NCBI GenBank assembly: GCA_963693315.1
Contig: OY856187.1
Span: 74,345,394 to 74,409,393, forward strand
DNA length: 64,000 nucleotides
Direction of reading: 5' to 3'
From: Diogma glabrata
Lineage: Eukaryota > Arthropoda > Insecta > Diptera > Cylindrotomidae
Numbering within the stretch: the first letter of the stretch is position 1; every line of letters starts with the position of its first letter. The notes under the pieces are model-generated. The model did not search any database. It saw nothing but the letters and a program-made list of their open reading frames with translations, and was not told where the DNA came from. The translations under genes were made by a program, and so were the position numbers. Below, piece by piece: positions 1 through 13,212 of the stretch.

Positions 1-1085
1 CACGACATATGATAGAGAGTAGGTTTGCCGTGTGTTTTTCATAGTGTCATAAATTGGCACACATATGTTCTGTGGTTGATTTGATATTTGTTTGCTGCAA
101 ATTGGATAGATGTAGTTTTGCTTATATGTAGCTAATTTTCTTTTTAAAATTTGTTCGATATCTGTTTGTAATTAGTTTTTTTTTGTTTAAACTAATCTGA
201 TACATCAGATTCTACTTGTACACAAAACTGTCTGATATCGAAATCTATCTATTTCTAGTGGACATCTTGCCGCTCGGCCGCTCGGACTCGAAAACGGCTC
301 GTTCGATTTGAATGATTTAAATTATATTCTATTAAAGAAAATCTAGAAAAACTGTATTTCTTATGTATATTCACTGATTTCTCGAAAACGGCTGATTCGA
401 TTTGGATAATTTAAATTGTACTCTATTAAGGTACATTCTGAAGTGGTCCGATATTTTTCTATGACTTGAAAAACGCCGTTTTTCAGAAAATTGGAAAAAA
501 CTATATTTTTTATGTATTTTCACCGATTCCTTCAAAACAGCTTATACTATTTGAATAGTTTGAGATGTAATAGAGATGCATTGATATAGATGCCGAGGTG
601 GTTCCTATATATATTTCCATGATAGGAAATATTCCGTTTTTTACTAGATATTTCCATTGATTACTAGATTTTCATTGATTTGCGGAATTTTAAGTTATTA
701 CTTCAAAAACGCTTTCTTAACCGACATTTGATTTTAATTTTATACACTGAAAATGAAAAAATAAAAAACTTTTAAAAAAAAATAGAACCGACTTTAGAAA
801 AAAACACGAAAAAGTGACGAATAACTCAATTGTGGCTTTTAGAGACAAAAATACAGCTATCTTTTTATTTATTTAATTTAGTTATATCTTACTACAGCCA
901 AAAAATTAAGCCTTTAAACAAAATTATCATATTATAGAAGTTATTATTGTAGTACATAACTCTTCCAAGTCAGTGCCACTGCCACGTTGACAAAAATTGA
1001 CTAATATGTCTCTGGCTTGGCACCGACATCCAATCTTTTGATGTATTCGAGTATTCAACACTGCGCTATATTTTGTAATTTAAAA
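1..1085. other. AT-rich non-coding DNA with diverged direct repeats
   Basis: No coding sequence is recognisable. A block built on 'cgaaaacggct..ttcgattt..atgatttaaatt', followed by '..actatatttcttatgtat', recurs in diverged form near 285, 377 and 525. This suggests an old tandem repeat with a period of roughly 100-150 bp. Confidence 0.4.
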
Positions 1086-1096
1086 GAAAGCCAATC

Positions 1097-1505
1097 GCCC
1101 AATAGGAAGGGCCATAGTTAACAAACGACTTGGGCCAACTCCGGCCTAGCATATATGGGGCAAATTTAGTTGGCCAAAGTTAAGATCAACTATGTTTTGC
1201 CAAACTTTAACCAAAGTATTCTGAAACACACTTGGCCCAATAATGTTTCGGCAATCCTTGTTTTGTCATAGTTAGATCATACTTGGCCAAACATATTTTA
1301 GTCAAGCAATGTCTTCTCGACAATTTACCATATATGGGCCAATCATGTATTGCCAGACATTGTTTACTCTTAGTTATACCAAAGTTAGCCGAATGAAGTT
1401 TAATCGTACGCTTTTTTAATTTAACCATACTTGGGCCAATAATCGTTTGCCATTCCTTATATTCACTGAGTTGAACCATACTGGACCAATTATGTGTTCC
1501 CAAGC
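1097..1505. repeat. Degenerate ~50-bp minisatellite
   Basis: Units begin with variants of 'ttgggccaataatg' and end with variants of 'agttgaaccatac'. Starts are seen near 1230, 1283, 1336, 1384, 1430 and 1482, giving a period of about 46-53 bp; more decayed units run back to about 1097. The open frame on the minus strand across this block is a by-product of the repeat and shows no known domain. Confidence 0.6.
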
Positions 1506-1560
1506 TTTCCTTACCAAAGATATAAAAACATTGTAAAAAGTTTCAATAGGTTTTATATTC

Positions 1561-2125
1561 CATTAAAGTTTATGTTATAATTAAACCTTTCGTATCACAC
1601 CAGAGCAACTGTAGCGGCCCATCCCCTTACGGTTCAAATAATTAGGTGTAGAACTGTAGCCCTACAACTTGACTTTTTCAATAGAGTCTCACATGTGCGG
1701 AAGGCATTCCTTCGCGGGTTTTCCCTGATGACTTTAATCCTCAAAGGTTTAAAGTTGGCGTACAAAAATTCCTCAGAGAAACTTAATTTGCATTCCATTC
1801 ATGAAAATCGAATTAATTGTAGGCTGTAGGGATTTCAAAAAAATTATTTGACTGCAAAAGACAAACCGGAAGTTGGTGTGCAGAGATATTGAAAACCCTA
1901 CTAAAACCTTTTATACCAAGTTTCAATAAGATTGAAAGCCAGGATTAAAAATCCAGGATTCCAGCTTACAGATGTTTGGGAGACCAACCGCAATTTTGTC
2001 CATTTTGAAATAAATCCAGATCTTTCATTTTTGAGTAAACCTGGGTCATACACCAAAGTTTCATCATGATCCTATGCGGTTTTGTCAAACACCCACCCAC
2101 AGACATACACCTTTTTTATTGGCTA
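1561..2125 (+). repeat. Dispersed repeat, family C
   Basis: This block (start of duplication copy 1) matches, in inverted orientation, 24905-25290 and more weakly 25415-25720. The shared landmarks, in order, are 'gacaaaccggaagttggt', 'gaaagccaggatta', 'aatccagatctt', 'taaacctgggtcatac' and 'accaaagttt'. It has no coding content and no clear termini, so the element class is unknown. Confidence 0.6.
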
Positions 2126-2440
2126 TTTAGATAGAGGATAAGGATAGAGCAAAACAAAAGATAAAACAAAATTTGGGATATGTTGGGTTTTTCTTTTAGG
2201 ATAGATTGTATTACTTCACACAATTGACATTGTGGTGAAGATAAATTTCATATATATCTTGAATAATATTTGCGTTAGTGCTTCTCATTGGGAACATTTA
2301 CCTTAGCACTCGGCGGAAAAATATTTACCTTCTCTGAATTTCACAAAATATTCGCCGTTTTTAAAAACATTCAATATTTTTGTATCAATTTGTTATCAAC
2401 TTTTCTTCATTTCATACCGTTATTCATTATTATGTATATA

Positions 2441-4145
2441 GTCCAGTAAATAAAGGTCGAAAAAGATCAAAAGCTCGCAAAAATCCTGTCACGGACGGGA
2501 CCTGGCGGAAATTGTTGGTCTTACCGAGTACTTTGACGTGAGAAAAATTACCTTGGGGTTCCGACCCTGTGAGCCTGGAAAATGGCCCTCAAAGTGTCAG
2601 AAGTAGTTTCCGGGCCATATCTCCGGAAAAATGGCAGTTAGGGCATTCCTGTTTAGCCAGAAATGAAGGTGAGCTAATTATCTACAGAAATGGTCCTAAT
2701 CATTTTTTTCGCAACATTGATACTTTTTGCAAAAACGGGTAGTGAAAAATTGTCAAATTTGAGACCATGTAAAAACGCCAGATTCTCATCAAATTTGAGA
2801 ACTGAGGGCTTGGAAATACCCACAGCTCCATGTTTTGGCCTGAAAAATTTGACCTGCAAATGACAATGGCTTTCTCGTTGAATTTGCGAAATTATCGCGG
2901 CCATATAGGAGCATAGGAAGGATCAGTCACACACAAATTTAAATTATACATGTACTAATTTGTTATGTCGCTGTAAATGCGTTATATGTTGTCGATTTCT
3001 AATTTAATAATTTATAATAAATGACGTTTTTATTCGCCTACATATTAAAGTGTTACTTTATTACTGTGATTTACGGCCTAAAAGTGTCACTTTTTAACTA
3101 TTTATTTTGTTGTCATAGCTACGTCCAAAAAAGTAAAAAGCATTTGCATTTGTTTAAATTCTATGAAAAATAAAATTTTTTATCAAAGCAACCCTTAAAT
3201 TCAAAATTTCATTATCCAATTAAAATAGTTGTTATCATTTGTTGTCATAGCTACACAATAATTTGAAAAAAATAATTAATATTTTGTCAAAGGTTACTTG
3301 TTCCACATATTTTTATTTTAAAAATTTATGAAAATTTATAATTTACTAGACATTCTAAGCTACAAATTGGTGTAACTTATGAGGCACTTTAATAGACAAT
3401 AAATTTTTTATTAATGATTTTCCGCGGACTTCCCGAAACTCCATGAAAGTCCTCAAAATGGAAATTAATAAATTCCCTTTTGTTTAAAAGTGCGAGAAAG
3501 CCACTGTGGCAAACTTTCTGAGATGTTTCAAGACCCCCACAGGTACAATAATCAAGAAAGAAACATATAAGAACACAATTTTTAAAAAAAATATGAATCA
3601 ATTTAAAACAGCGTCAGAAAACCGGATAAAAAGAAACTTTGACCGCCGTTTGCACTCGCTTACAAACGTGATAACAGGAATTTTATCACTGGATGTGACA
3701 GGTACGGGTTTTCTCTTTCACATGAATTTTGAATCATCGAAAAATATTGAAATTTGACCGAGTTATCCGCTAATTTGTCCGCCGCTCCTTAGTAAATACG
3801 TGTAAAGCGGCGTTCTGGCTCCATGATGAAGAGAAAAATGCAGGACAAGGTTCGAGTCCGTTATCTCGGAAACTATCGGGCTTACGATAAAAATGATTAG
3901 GACCATTTCTGTAGATAATTAGCTCACCTTCATTTCTAGCTAAACAGGAATACCCTAACTGCCATATTTCCGGAGATATGGCCCGGAAACTGCTTCTGAC
4001 ACTTTGAGGGCCATTTTCCAGGCTCACAGGGTCGGAACCCCAAGGTAATTTTTCTCACGTCAAAGTTCTCGGTAAGACCAACAATTTCCGCCAGGTCCCG
4101 TCCGCGACAGGATTTTTGCGACCTCTTAGCCTTTATTTACTGGAC
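2441..4145. mobile_element. TA-flanked TIR DNA transposon, non-autonomous (element A)
   Basis: The 1705-bp element has long imperfect terminal inverted repeats of about 270 bp (2441-2710 against 3885-4145). Both ends start GTCCAGTAAATAAAGG and both are flanked by TA (2439-2440 and 4146-4147), which fits a TA target-site duplication. The interior (2710-3885) has no recognisable transposase; short open frames there and in the arms show no domain. The outer 10 bp are the same as the right end of element B at 19139, so the two probably belong to one superfamily. Confidence 0.75.
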
Positions 4146-4147
4146 TA

Positions 4148-5190
4148 ATATCGATGTGATAACAACTATAAGGCAAAAACATATGTTTTATAACTGTTCA
4201 GCCAGGGTTAAAATTAAAAATATTAAAGCGTGTTTATTTATAACAAGTTCTTTTCAAAAACCAATTTTTCTAAATATTTTTCATTTGTAATTGTTCTCTT
4301 AACATATAATAACATTTATTAAATTAAATTAAAATTTTCAATTATTAAAATGAAATTAAGTTCGCCTAAAGGTAGTTTAAAAATTATATAAAAATGATGG
4401 CGTTTAGACAAACAGATGGCGTTAAAAATTTAATTTTTAACAGGTTCATAAAGTAAAAATAAAAAAATATAAAAATAAAACTTAAACCACAGCAGTATAA
4501 AAACTAAAAAGTAGAAGTGAAGTCGAATTTATTCAAAATATAAATTTTAACAGTTATTTGTGAAATTGTGAGTAAAAACCTAACAAACAGTAAGTTATAA
4601 AACATTTAATTAATGCTTTTAATTACATTACTTCATTTTTATAAAATGGGTAAATTAAATAAAAAGTGCAAGAAATTAATTTTGTTGTGAAATTCCATGT
4701 TGATATAAAATATAAATTGGTAAATCACCGTTTTGTTATATTCAATAGTCATTTATTATTTATTCTTTTTAAAATGTGTTAGGGTTAATTACATAATAGT
4801 TTATAGTATATTTACTTATTTGATTTTTAATTTAAAAGGGAATTGTTCAATTAATTGTAATCAGTAATTAATTTGCCGTAATCAAAACAGTTAGCAATAA
4901 AAACTCACATACATACATTGTAATATACAAAAAAATGGTACATTGTTTTAAAAAAATTGAATGATTTGGTACTAAAAACAGTTTGATCACTACGAATTGC
5001 AATTTTTATTATAATTTTGGCTGATCTTACTCTTTTAATTCTAATCCATTAATTATTGAAAAACTAAATTTAGCATATTCGAACTATCGTTTTTCAATTT
5101 TTGATGTCCGAACAACATAAAATTACAATACTTCATACCACTTAAACATCAATTAACGAGTTAACAATATATTTGTCAGTGAAATTACTA
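4148..5190. other. AT-rich DNA without recognisable genes
   Basis: Very AT-rich sequence inside duplication copy 1. I see no coding domain, RNA gene or clear repeat structure here. The same holds for its duplicate at 10508-11550. Confidence 0.5.
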
Positions 5191-5195
5191 CAAAA

Positions 5196-5546
5196 CAGTT
5201 AGTGAGCTCGTCTAGTGTAATCATGTTCACTGTCTAACTAGCAGATCAACCGAAAAAGTTGACTGGTTGGCTGCTTTACAATCCACTAGGTAGCCAGCTT
5301 TTAAGCCTCGATGACACTAAAGCCTCGTTGACGCTAAGATAGTTTACCATCTACTATCCAGCGAGCTTACTAGCAGCTTGTAAACTCGCCTAGTGTAATC
5401 ATGTTTACAATCTAACTAGCAGATCTACCGAAAAAGTTGATTGGTTGGCTACTTATACAACCTACTCGCCAGCTTTTAAACTCACCAACTAGCAGCTTGT
5501 AAACAATCTTAGTGTCAACGAGGCTTTAGTGTCGTCGATGCTTTAA
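5196..5546. repeat. Nested inverted/direct repeat (MITE-like)
   Basis: The left arm (5301-5347, 'aagcctcgatgacactaaag..') and right arm (5499-5546) are near-perfect inverted complements of about 47 bp. The flank and interior also share a ~70-bp direct repeat around 5210 and 5390 ('ctagtgtaatcatgtt..'). Together these look like a MITE inside or beside a relative of itself. There is no coding capacity. Confidence 0.55.
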
Positions 5547-5549
5547 CGA

Positions 5550-6848
5550 TAGTTGTTTAATGCAATTATCAAACAATATTTATTTAATTTGATCCCTTGC
5601 TTTAGTGTCCGAGGTAGTATTGAGGTTTAAAATTATTTTTAATAATTACAGTGAACATAGTATTTATTAATTTATAATTTTAGTAAATTTTAGTTTATGA
5701 ACTGAAATTTGCCGTTATTATATTACATGTATATTATTTACTTGGATGATATCATTCGTTTCTGTGCGTCACATGCTGATAAAATGATAGTGATTCAATA
5801 TAAGCTATGTGGCCGACAAATTGTTAAAACAAAACTAGTAAAATGTACTATTTGAGAAATGCTTCAAATAATTACTAGCAATTAAAACAAGAGATCGCCT
5901 AAAAATATAGCAGTTAAAAATTTTGCTCTTTAATGATCCTTATGCCCGATTTCTTCAGTTTTAGATAAGTTGTCGATAACTTTATGTAGAAGAATCGGTT
6001 TTCTTCACCTTCGACTAGGGTTTATCTATCAGATAAAGTTATTCGTTACTTGAGGTACCAGGTATCTAGCAGATAAGAATGAAAGTTTGACATAATTGTT
6101 AAATATATTTTTAAATTTATATTTTTTTAGCTTAGTATGGTGGGCAAAAACAAAATTGTAAATTTGATAGAAGATTCAATAGAATATATAAATAAATCAA
6201 ATCTTTATCTGGCTTGTTCCTTTTGAAATAAATTTCTCAGTTGTATCGTGGTTTCAGTATCGATTGTAAATATGTCGCGTTTTCAGAGTTTCTAAAAAAA
6301 TCTTAGAACCTTCTAGAGACTTTAATGGTATTCTACTCTAGAGAGCTTACGTAGTCTTAAAAATATTAAAAAGGCCTTTTTCTGAATTTTCTAAAACAAA
6401 AAAACTACGAGTCAAGATCTCGGCAGAGATGGTCTCCCAAACAGTGTTCCTGAATTTGATACAAAGATAGACGAGTAGCATCAATAGCCGATGCTATAAC
6501 ATCAACAACAAAAGAAAAATTAAGCTCTTACAATAGAGCTCCTGAAGGCTGAATTTGGGGTATTTAAGTTAATTTTTCCGGAACGGTTAAGTTTTTAACA
6601 CTTTAAATCTTATTTTATGTTTGTTTTTATTTTATTATTTCCTTTTTTGTTAGTTTTAAACTTCTCACATTTGACAAGTTTTGAAAATAATTCACATTTG
6701 ACAAGCATTTATTGATAATAAACTCACTTCACAGCTATATTTAGTGTCGATAATATCGATAAGTACAACCCTATACAGAATAGTTATCTGTTAGATATGT
6801 AACCAGAGGTTTTAGTGAAGAAAATCAATTTTTAATTATCTGACGAAT
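5550..6848. other. Non-coding DNA, weak inverted similarity at its ends
   Basis: No gene is visible. Sequence near 5945-6040 ('ggttttcttcacc..', 'tatcagataaagttatt') resembles, in inverse orientation, sequence near 6745-6840. This may mark an old TIR element of about 0.9 kb. The duplicate is at 11910-13212. Confidence 0.3.
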
Positions 6849-7182
6849 ATGTGGCAAACAGATGCTTCTGATAAGGCACTTAAAGCTGTAGTTCAACAAA
6901 AAATTAACAACTGTTGGACTCCTCTCTGCGCGTCTCTCGCAACAGAAATATAGTGCTTATGATCGTGAACTTCTAGCAGCTTACTCTGCTATCAAACACT
7001 TTAGATATCTCCTTGAAGGAAGAACCTTCACACTTTACACCGATCATAAGCCTCTTGTTTATGCTTTGTCGCAGAACCCTGCCAAAGCAAGTCCTCGCCA
7101 GTTCAGGCATTTCGATTTTATTAGTCAATTCACGACTGATATCCAACACATCTCTGGGATTGAAAACAATGTTGACTTATAG
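6849..7182 (+). pseudogene. Ty3/gypsy RNase H relic
   Basis: Translation gives an RNase H segment of gypsy-type Pol. 'QTDASDKALKAVVQQK' comes first; after a one-base frameshift near 6940, 'YSAYDRELLAAYSAIKHFRY', then 'TLYTDHKPL' and 'SPRQFRHFDFISQFTTDIQH' follow. The reading ends at TAG 7180-7182, where the family normally continues into the linker before integrase. No RT, integrase or LTR is attached, so this is an isolated dead fragment that the tandem duplication copied along with its surroundings. Confidence 0.8.
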
Positions 7183-7371
7183 ATGTTAACGAAATATTCT
7201 CTCATCCTATGAATTCATACATCGTAAAATCTCGAAATTTAATACAAAAAATCCCAAAGAAATGCAATTTCCTCCAATATGTAATCATAGATGAAAGATT
7301 CAACTTAAGTAAATATGAAAAATTATGAAGTTTCAATTTAGAAATTATCTGAACATTAAAATTGAAAAAAT
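7183..7371. repeat. Direct repeat flanking the SINE
   Basis: 'gatgttaacgaaatattctc' and the following ~180 bp recur at about 7735-7910, and in the second tandem unit at 13547-13735 and 14098-14277. They are the leader of two adjacent copies of the same SINE-containing repeat. Confidence 0.55.
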
Positions 7372-7470
7372 TGGTTCGTCATCGCCGCTTTGGCTAAGTT
7401 GTGTAAGACACACAGGATTTGAACATGTGTCTCTGATGAATGTGAGTACAAATCCTGGCACGAAACACCA
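7372..7470 (+). repeat. tRNA-derived SINE, copy 1
   Basis: A box A-like TGGCTAAGTTG is followed about 45 nt later by a box B-like segment that is decayed here ('agtacaaatcc'). The better copy at 14284-14380 has AGTTCGAGTCC. A ~180-bp sequence upstream of the head (from 7171) recurs directly from 7727. Confidence 0.55.
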
Positions 7471-7919
7471 AAAATTTTTCTAAAGGAATTTTAGAGAAAA
7501 TGAAAAAGTTATTTCGATTTGCAAAATTCAAGTGATTTCAAATATGTCCTTAAGCTTAATTATTCACAAAAAACCATCCAAATTAAAAATTCCCCTAAAG
7601 TTGTCTATATTTCCTAACCAAAAATATAGCAATAAATTGACTTTACGTCAGATATTAAGTTTCGCATTGATTGACAACAATCAATAATGACTTTACACTC
7701 GTGACTTAGGATGTTGATAGAATGTTGACTTAGATGTTAACGAAATATTCTCTCATCCTATGAACTCATGCATCGTAATATCTAGAAATTCAAAACAAAA
7801 AATCCCAAAGAAATGAAATTTCCAATATGAAATCATAGATGATAGATTCAACTTAAGTAAATATGAAAAATGATGAAGTTTCAATTTAGAAATTATCTGA
7901 ACATATAAATTAAATATTC

Positions 7920-8484
7920 CATTAAAGTTTATGTTATAATTAAACCTTTCGTATCACACCAGAGCAACTGTAGCGGCCCATCCCCTTACGGTTCAAATAA
8001 TTAGGTGTAGAACTGTAGCCCTACAACTTGACTTTTTCAATAGAGTCTCACATGTGCGGAAGGCATTCCTTCGCGGGTTTTCCCTGATGACTTTAATCCT
8101 CAAAGGTTTAAAGTTGGCGTACAAAAATTCCTCAGAGAAACTTAATTTGCATTCCATTCATGAAAATCGAATTAATTGTAGGCTGTAGGGATTTCAAAAA
8201 AATTATTTGACTGCAAAAGACAAACCGGAAGTTGGTGTGCAGAGATATTGAAAACCCTACTAAAACCTTTTATACCAAGTTTCAATAAGATTGAAAGCCA
8301 GGATTAAAAATCCAGGATTCCAGCTTACAGATGTTTGGGAGACCAACCGCAATTTTGTCCATTTTGAAATAAATCCAGATCTTTCATTTTTGAGTAAACC
8401 TGGGTCATACACCAAAGTTTCATCATGATCCTATGCGGTTTTGTCAAACACCCACCCACAGACATACACCTTTTTTATTGGCTA
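7920..8484 (+). repeat. Dispersed repeat, family C (duplicate)
   Basis: This is the same family C block in the second copy of the tandem duplication, essentially identical to 1561-2125. Confidence 0.6.
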
Positions 8485-8800
8485 TTTAGATAGAGGATAA
8501 GGATAGAGCAAAACAAAAGATAAAACAAAATTTGGGATATGTTGGGTTTTTCTTTTAGGATAGATTGTATTACTTCACACAATTGAACATTGTGGTGAAG
8601 ATAAATTTCATATATATCTTGAATAATATTTGCGTTAGTGCTTCTCATTGGGAACATTTACCTTAGCACTCGGCGGAAAAATATTTACCTTCTCTGAATT
8701 TCACAAAATATTCGCCGTTTTTAAAAACATTCAATATTTTTGTATCAATTTGTTATCAACTTTTCTTCATTTCATACCGTTATTCATTATTATGTATATA

Positions 8801-10505
8801 GTCCAGTAAATAAAGGTCGAAAAAGATCAAAAGCTCGCAAAAATCCTGTCACGGACGGGACCTGGCGGAAATTGTTGGTCTTACCGAGTACTTTGACGTG
8901 AGAAAAATTACCTTGGGGTTCCGACCCTGTGAGCCTGGAAAATGGCCCTCAAAGTGTCAGAAGTAGTTTCCGGGCCATATCTCCGGAAAAATGGCAGTTA
9001 GGGCATTCCTGTTTAGCCAGAAATGAAGGTGAGCTAATTATCTACAGAAATGGTCCTGATCATTTTTTTCGCAACATTGATACTTTTTGCAAAAACGGGT
9101 AGTGAAAAATTGTCAAATTTGAGACCATGTAAAAACGCCAGATTCTCATCAAATTTGAGAACTGAGGGCTTGGAAATACCCATAGCTCCATGTTTTGGCC
9201 TGAAAAATTTGACCTGCAAATGACAATGGCTTTCTCGTTGAATTTGCGAAATTATCGCGGCCATATAGGAGCATAGGAAGGATCAGTCACACACAAATTT
9301 AAATTATACATGTACTAATTTGTTATGTCGCTGTAAATGCGTTATATGTTGTCGATTTCTAATTTAATAATTTATAATAAATGACGTTTTTATTCGCCTA
9401 CATATTAAAGTGTTACTTTATTACTGTGATTTACGGCCTAAAAGTGTCACTTTTTAACTATTTATTTTGTTGTCATAGCTACGTCCAAAAAAGTAAAAAG
9501 CATTTGCATTTGTTTAAATTCTATGAAAAATAAAATTTTTTATCAAAGCAACCCTTAAATTCAAAATTTCATTATCCAATTAAAATAGTTGTTATCATTT
9601 GTTGTCATAGCTACACAATAATTTGAAAAAAATAATTAATATTTTGTCAAAGGTTACTTGTTCCACATATTTTTATTTTAAAAATTTATGAAAATTTATA
9701 ATTTACTAGACATTCTAAGCTACAAATTGGTGTAACTTATGAGGCACTTTAATAGACAATAAATTTTTTATTAATGATTTTCCGCGGACTTCCCGAAACT
9801 CCATGAAAGTCCTCAAAATGGAAATTAATAAATTCCCTTTTGTTTAAAAGTGCGAGAAAGCCACTGTGGCAAACTTTCTGAGATGTTTCAAGACCCCCAC
9901 AGGTACAATAATCAAGAAAGAAACATATAAGAACACAATTTTTAAAAAAAATATGAATCAATTTAAAACAGCGTCAGAAAACCGGATAAAAAGAAACTTT
10001 GACCGCCGTTTGCACTCGCTTACAAACGTGATAACAGGAATTTTATCACTGGATGTGACAGGTACGGGTTTTCTCTTTCACATGAATTTTGAATCATCGA
10101 AAAATATTGAAATTTGACCGAGTTATCCGCTAATTTGTCCGCCGCTCCTTAGTAAATACGTGTAAAGCGGCGTTCTGGCTCCATGATGAAGAGAAAAATG
10201 CAGGACAAGGTTCGAGTCCGTTATCTCGGAAACTATCGGGCTTACGATAAAAATGATTAGGACCATTTCTGTAGATAATTAGCTCACCTTCATTTCTAGC
10301 TAAACAGGAATACCCTAACTGCCATATTTCCGGAGATATGGCCCGGAAACTGCTTCTGACACTTTGAGGGCCATTTTCCAGGCTCACAGGGTCGGAACCC
10401 CAAGGTAATTTTTCTCACGTCAAAGTTCTCGGTAAGACCAACAATTTCCGCCAGGTCCCGTCCGCGACAGGATTTTTGCGACCTCTTAGCCTTTATTTAC
10501 TGGAC
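8801..10505. mobile_element. Element A, second copy within the duplication
   Basis: Same as 2441-4145, shifted by 6360 bp. It differs by single bases, for example at 9058 and 9182. It was copied by the tandem duplication and not by transposition, because the flanks are also duplicated. Confidence 0.75.
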
Positions 10506-11555
10506 TAATATCGATGTGATAACAACTATAAGGCAAAAACATATGTTTTATAACTGTTCAGCCAGGGTTAAAATTAAAAATATTAAAGCGTGTTTATTTA
10601 TAACAAGTTCTTTTCAAAAACCAATTTTTCTAAATATTTTTCATTTGTAATTGTTCTCTTAACATATAATAACATTTATTAAATTAAATTAAAATTTTCA
10701 ATTATTAAAATGAAATTAAGTTCGCCTAAAGGTAGTTTAAAAATTATATAAAAATGATGGCGTTTAGACAAACAGATGGCGTTAAAAATTTAATTTTTAA
10801 CAGGTTCATAAAGTAAAAATAAAAAAATATAAAAATAAAACTTAAACCACAGCAGTATAAAAACTAAAAAGTAGAAGTGAAGTCGAATTTATTCAAAATA
10901 TAAATTTTAACAGTTATTTGTGAAATTGTGAGTAAAAACCTAACAAACAGTAAGTTATAAAACATTTAATTAATGCTTTTAATTACATTACTTCATTTTT
11001 ATAAAATGGGTAAATTAAATAAAAAGTGCAAGAAATTAATTTTGTTGTGAAATTCCATGTTGATATAAAATATAAATTGGTAAATCACCGTTTTGTTATA
11101 TTCAATAGTCATTTATTATTTATTCTTTTTAAAATGTGTTAGGGTTAATTACATAATAGTTTATAGTATATTTACTTATTTGATTTTTAATTTAAAAGGG
11201 AATTGTTCAATTAATTGTAATCAGTAATTAATTTGCCGTAATCAAAACAGTTAGCAATAAAAACTCACATACATACATTGTAATATACAAAAAAATGGTA
11301 CATTGTTTTAAAAAAATTGAATGATTTGGTACTAAAAACAGTTTGATCACTACGAATTGCAATTTTTATTATAATTTTGGCTGATCTTACTCTTTTAATT
11401 CTAATCCATTAATTATTGAAAAACTAAATTTAGCATATTCGAACTATCGTTTTTCAATTTTTGATGTCCGAACAACATAAAATTACAATACTTCATACCA
11501 CTTAAACATCAATTAACGAGTTAACAATATATTTGTCAGTGAAATTACTACAAAA

Positions 11556-11906
11556 CAGTTAGTGAGCTCGTCTAGTGTAATCATGTTCACTGTCTAACTA
11601 GCAGATCAACCGAAAAAGTTGACTGGTTGGCTGCTTTACAATCCACTAGGTAGCCAGCTTTTAAGCCTCGATGACACTAAAGCCTCGTTGACGCTAAGAT
11701 AGTTTACCATCTACTATCCAGCGAGCTTACTAGCAGCTTGTAAACTCGCCTAGTGTAATCATGTTTACAATCTAACTAGCAGATCTACCGAAAAAGTTGA
11801 TTGGTTGGCTACTTATACAACCTACTCGCCAGCTTTTAAACTCACCAACTAGCAGCTTGTAAACAATCTTAGTGTCAACGAGGCTTTAGTGTCGTCGATG
11901 CTTTAA
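11556..11906. repeat. Nested inverted/direct repeat (duplicate)
   Basis: Copy of 5196-5546 within the second tandem unit, with the same arm structure. Confidence 0.55.
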
Positions 11907-13212
11907 CGATAGTTGTTTAATGCAATTATCAAACAATATTTATTTAATTTGATCCCTTGCTTTAGTGTCCGAGGTAGTATTGAGGTTTAAAATTATTTTT
12001 AATAATTACAGTGAACATAGTATTTATTAATTTATAATTTTAGTAAATTTTAGTTTATGAACTGAAATTTGCCGTTATTATATTACATGTATATTATTTA
12101 CTTGGATGATATCATTCGTTTCTGTGCGTCACATGCTGATAAAATGATAGTGATTCAAAATAAGCTATGTGGCCGACAAATTGTTAAAACAAAACTAGTA
12201 AGTAAGAAATGAACTTTGAGAAATGCTTCAAATAATTACTAGCAATTAAAACAAGAGATCGCCTAAAAATATAGCAGTTAAAAATTTTGCTCTTTAATGA
12301 TCCTTATGCCCGATTTCTTCAGTTTTAGATAAGTTGTCGATAACTTTATGTAGAAGAATCGGTTTTCTTCACCTTCGACTAGGGTTTATCTATCAGATAA
12401 AGTTATTCGTTACTTGAGGTACCAGGTATCTAGCAGATAAGAATGAAAGTTTGACATAATTGTTAAATATATTTTTAAATTTATATTTTTTTAGCTTAGT
12501 ATGGTGGGCAAAAACAAAATTGTAAATTTGATAGAAGATTCAATAGAATATATAAATAAATCAAATCTTTATCTGGCTTGTTCCTTTTGAAATAAATTTC
12601 TCAGTTGTATCGTGGTTTCAGTATCGATTGTAAATATGTCGCGTTTTCAGAGTTTCTAAAAAAATCTTAGAACCTTCTAGAGACTTTAATGGTATTCTAC
12701 TCTAGAGAGCTTACGTAGTCTTAAAAATATTAAAAAGGCCTTTTTCTGAATTTTCTAAAACAAAAAAACTACGAGTCAAGATCTCGGCAGAGATGGTCTC
12801 CCAAACAGTGTTCCTGAATTTGATACAAAGATAGACGAGTAGCATCAATAGCCGATGCTATAACATCAACAACAAAAGAAAAATTAAGCTCTTACAATAG
12901 AGCTCCTGAAGGCTGAATTTGGGGTATTTAAGTTAATTTTTCCGGGACGGTTAAGTTTTTAACACTTTAAATCTTATTTTATGTTTGTTTTTATTTTATT
13001 ATTTCCTTTTTTGTTAGTTTTAAACTTCTCACATTTGACAAGTTTTGAAAATAATTCACATTTGACAAGCATTTATTGATAATAAACTCACTTCACAGCT
13101 ATATTTAGTGTCGATAATATCGATAAGTACAACCCTATACAGAATAGTTATCTGTTAGATATGTAACCAGAGGTTTTAGTGAAGAAAATCAATTTTTAAT
13201 TATCTGACGAAT

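Larger units (their letters stand above)
1555..7913 (+). repeat. Tandem segmental duplication, copy 1 (~6.36 kb)
   Basis: This 6359-bp block is repeated head-to-tail immediately downstream (7914-14277). Reading both copies side by side I found only about half a dozen substitutions, a 1-bp indel near 8586 and a small replacement near 5841. Identity is therefore well above 99%. The boundaries fall in AT-rich sequence with at most one base of microhomology. The unit carries a dispersed repeat, a TIR transposon, an inverted-repeat element, a gypsy RNase H relic and a SINE. Confidence 0.95.

Noticed and set aside
1207..1503. 98-codon minus-strand open frame
   Set aside because: It follows the ~50-bp minisatellite and contains the same short pattern repeated; no domain.
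3506..4027. Pairs of small open frames repeated at 9866-10387
   Set aside because: They lie in the interior and arms of element A, have no domain, and recur only because of the tandem duplication.
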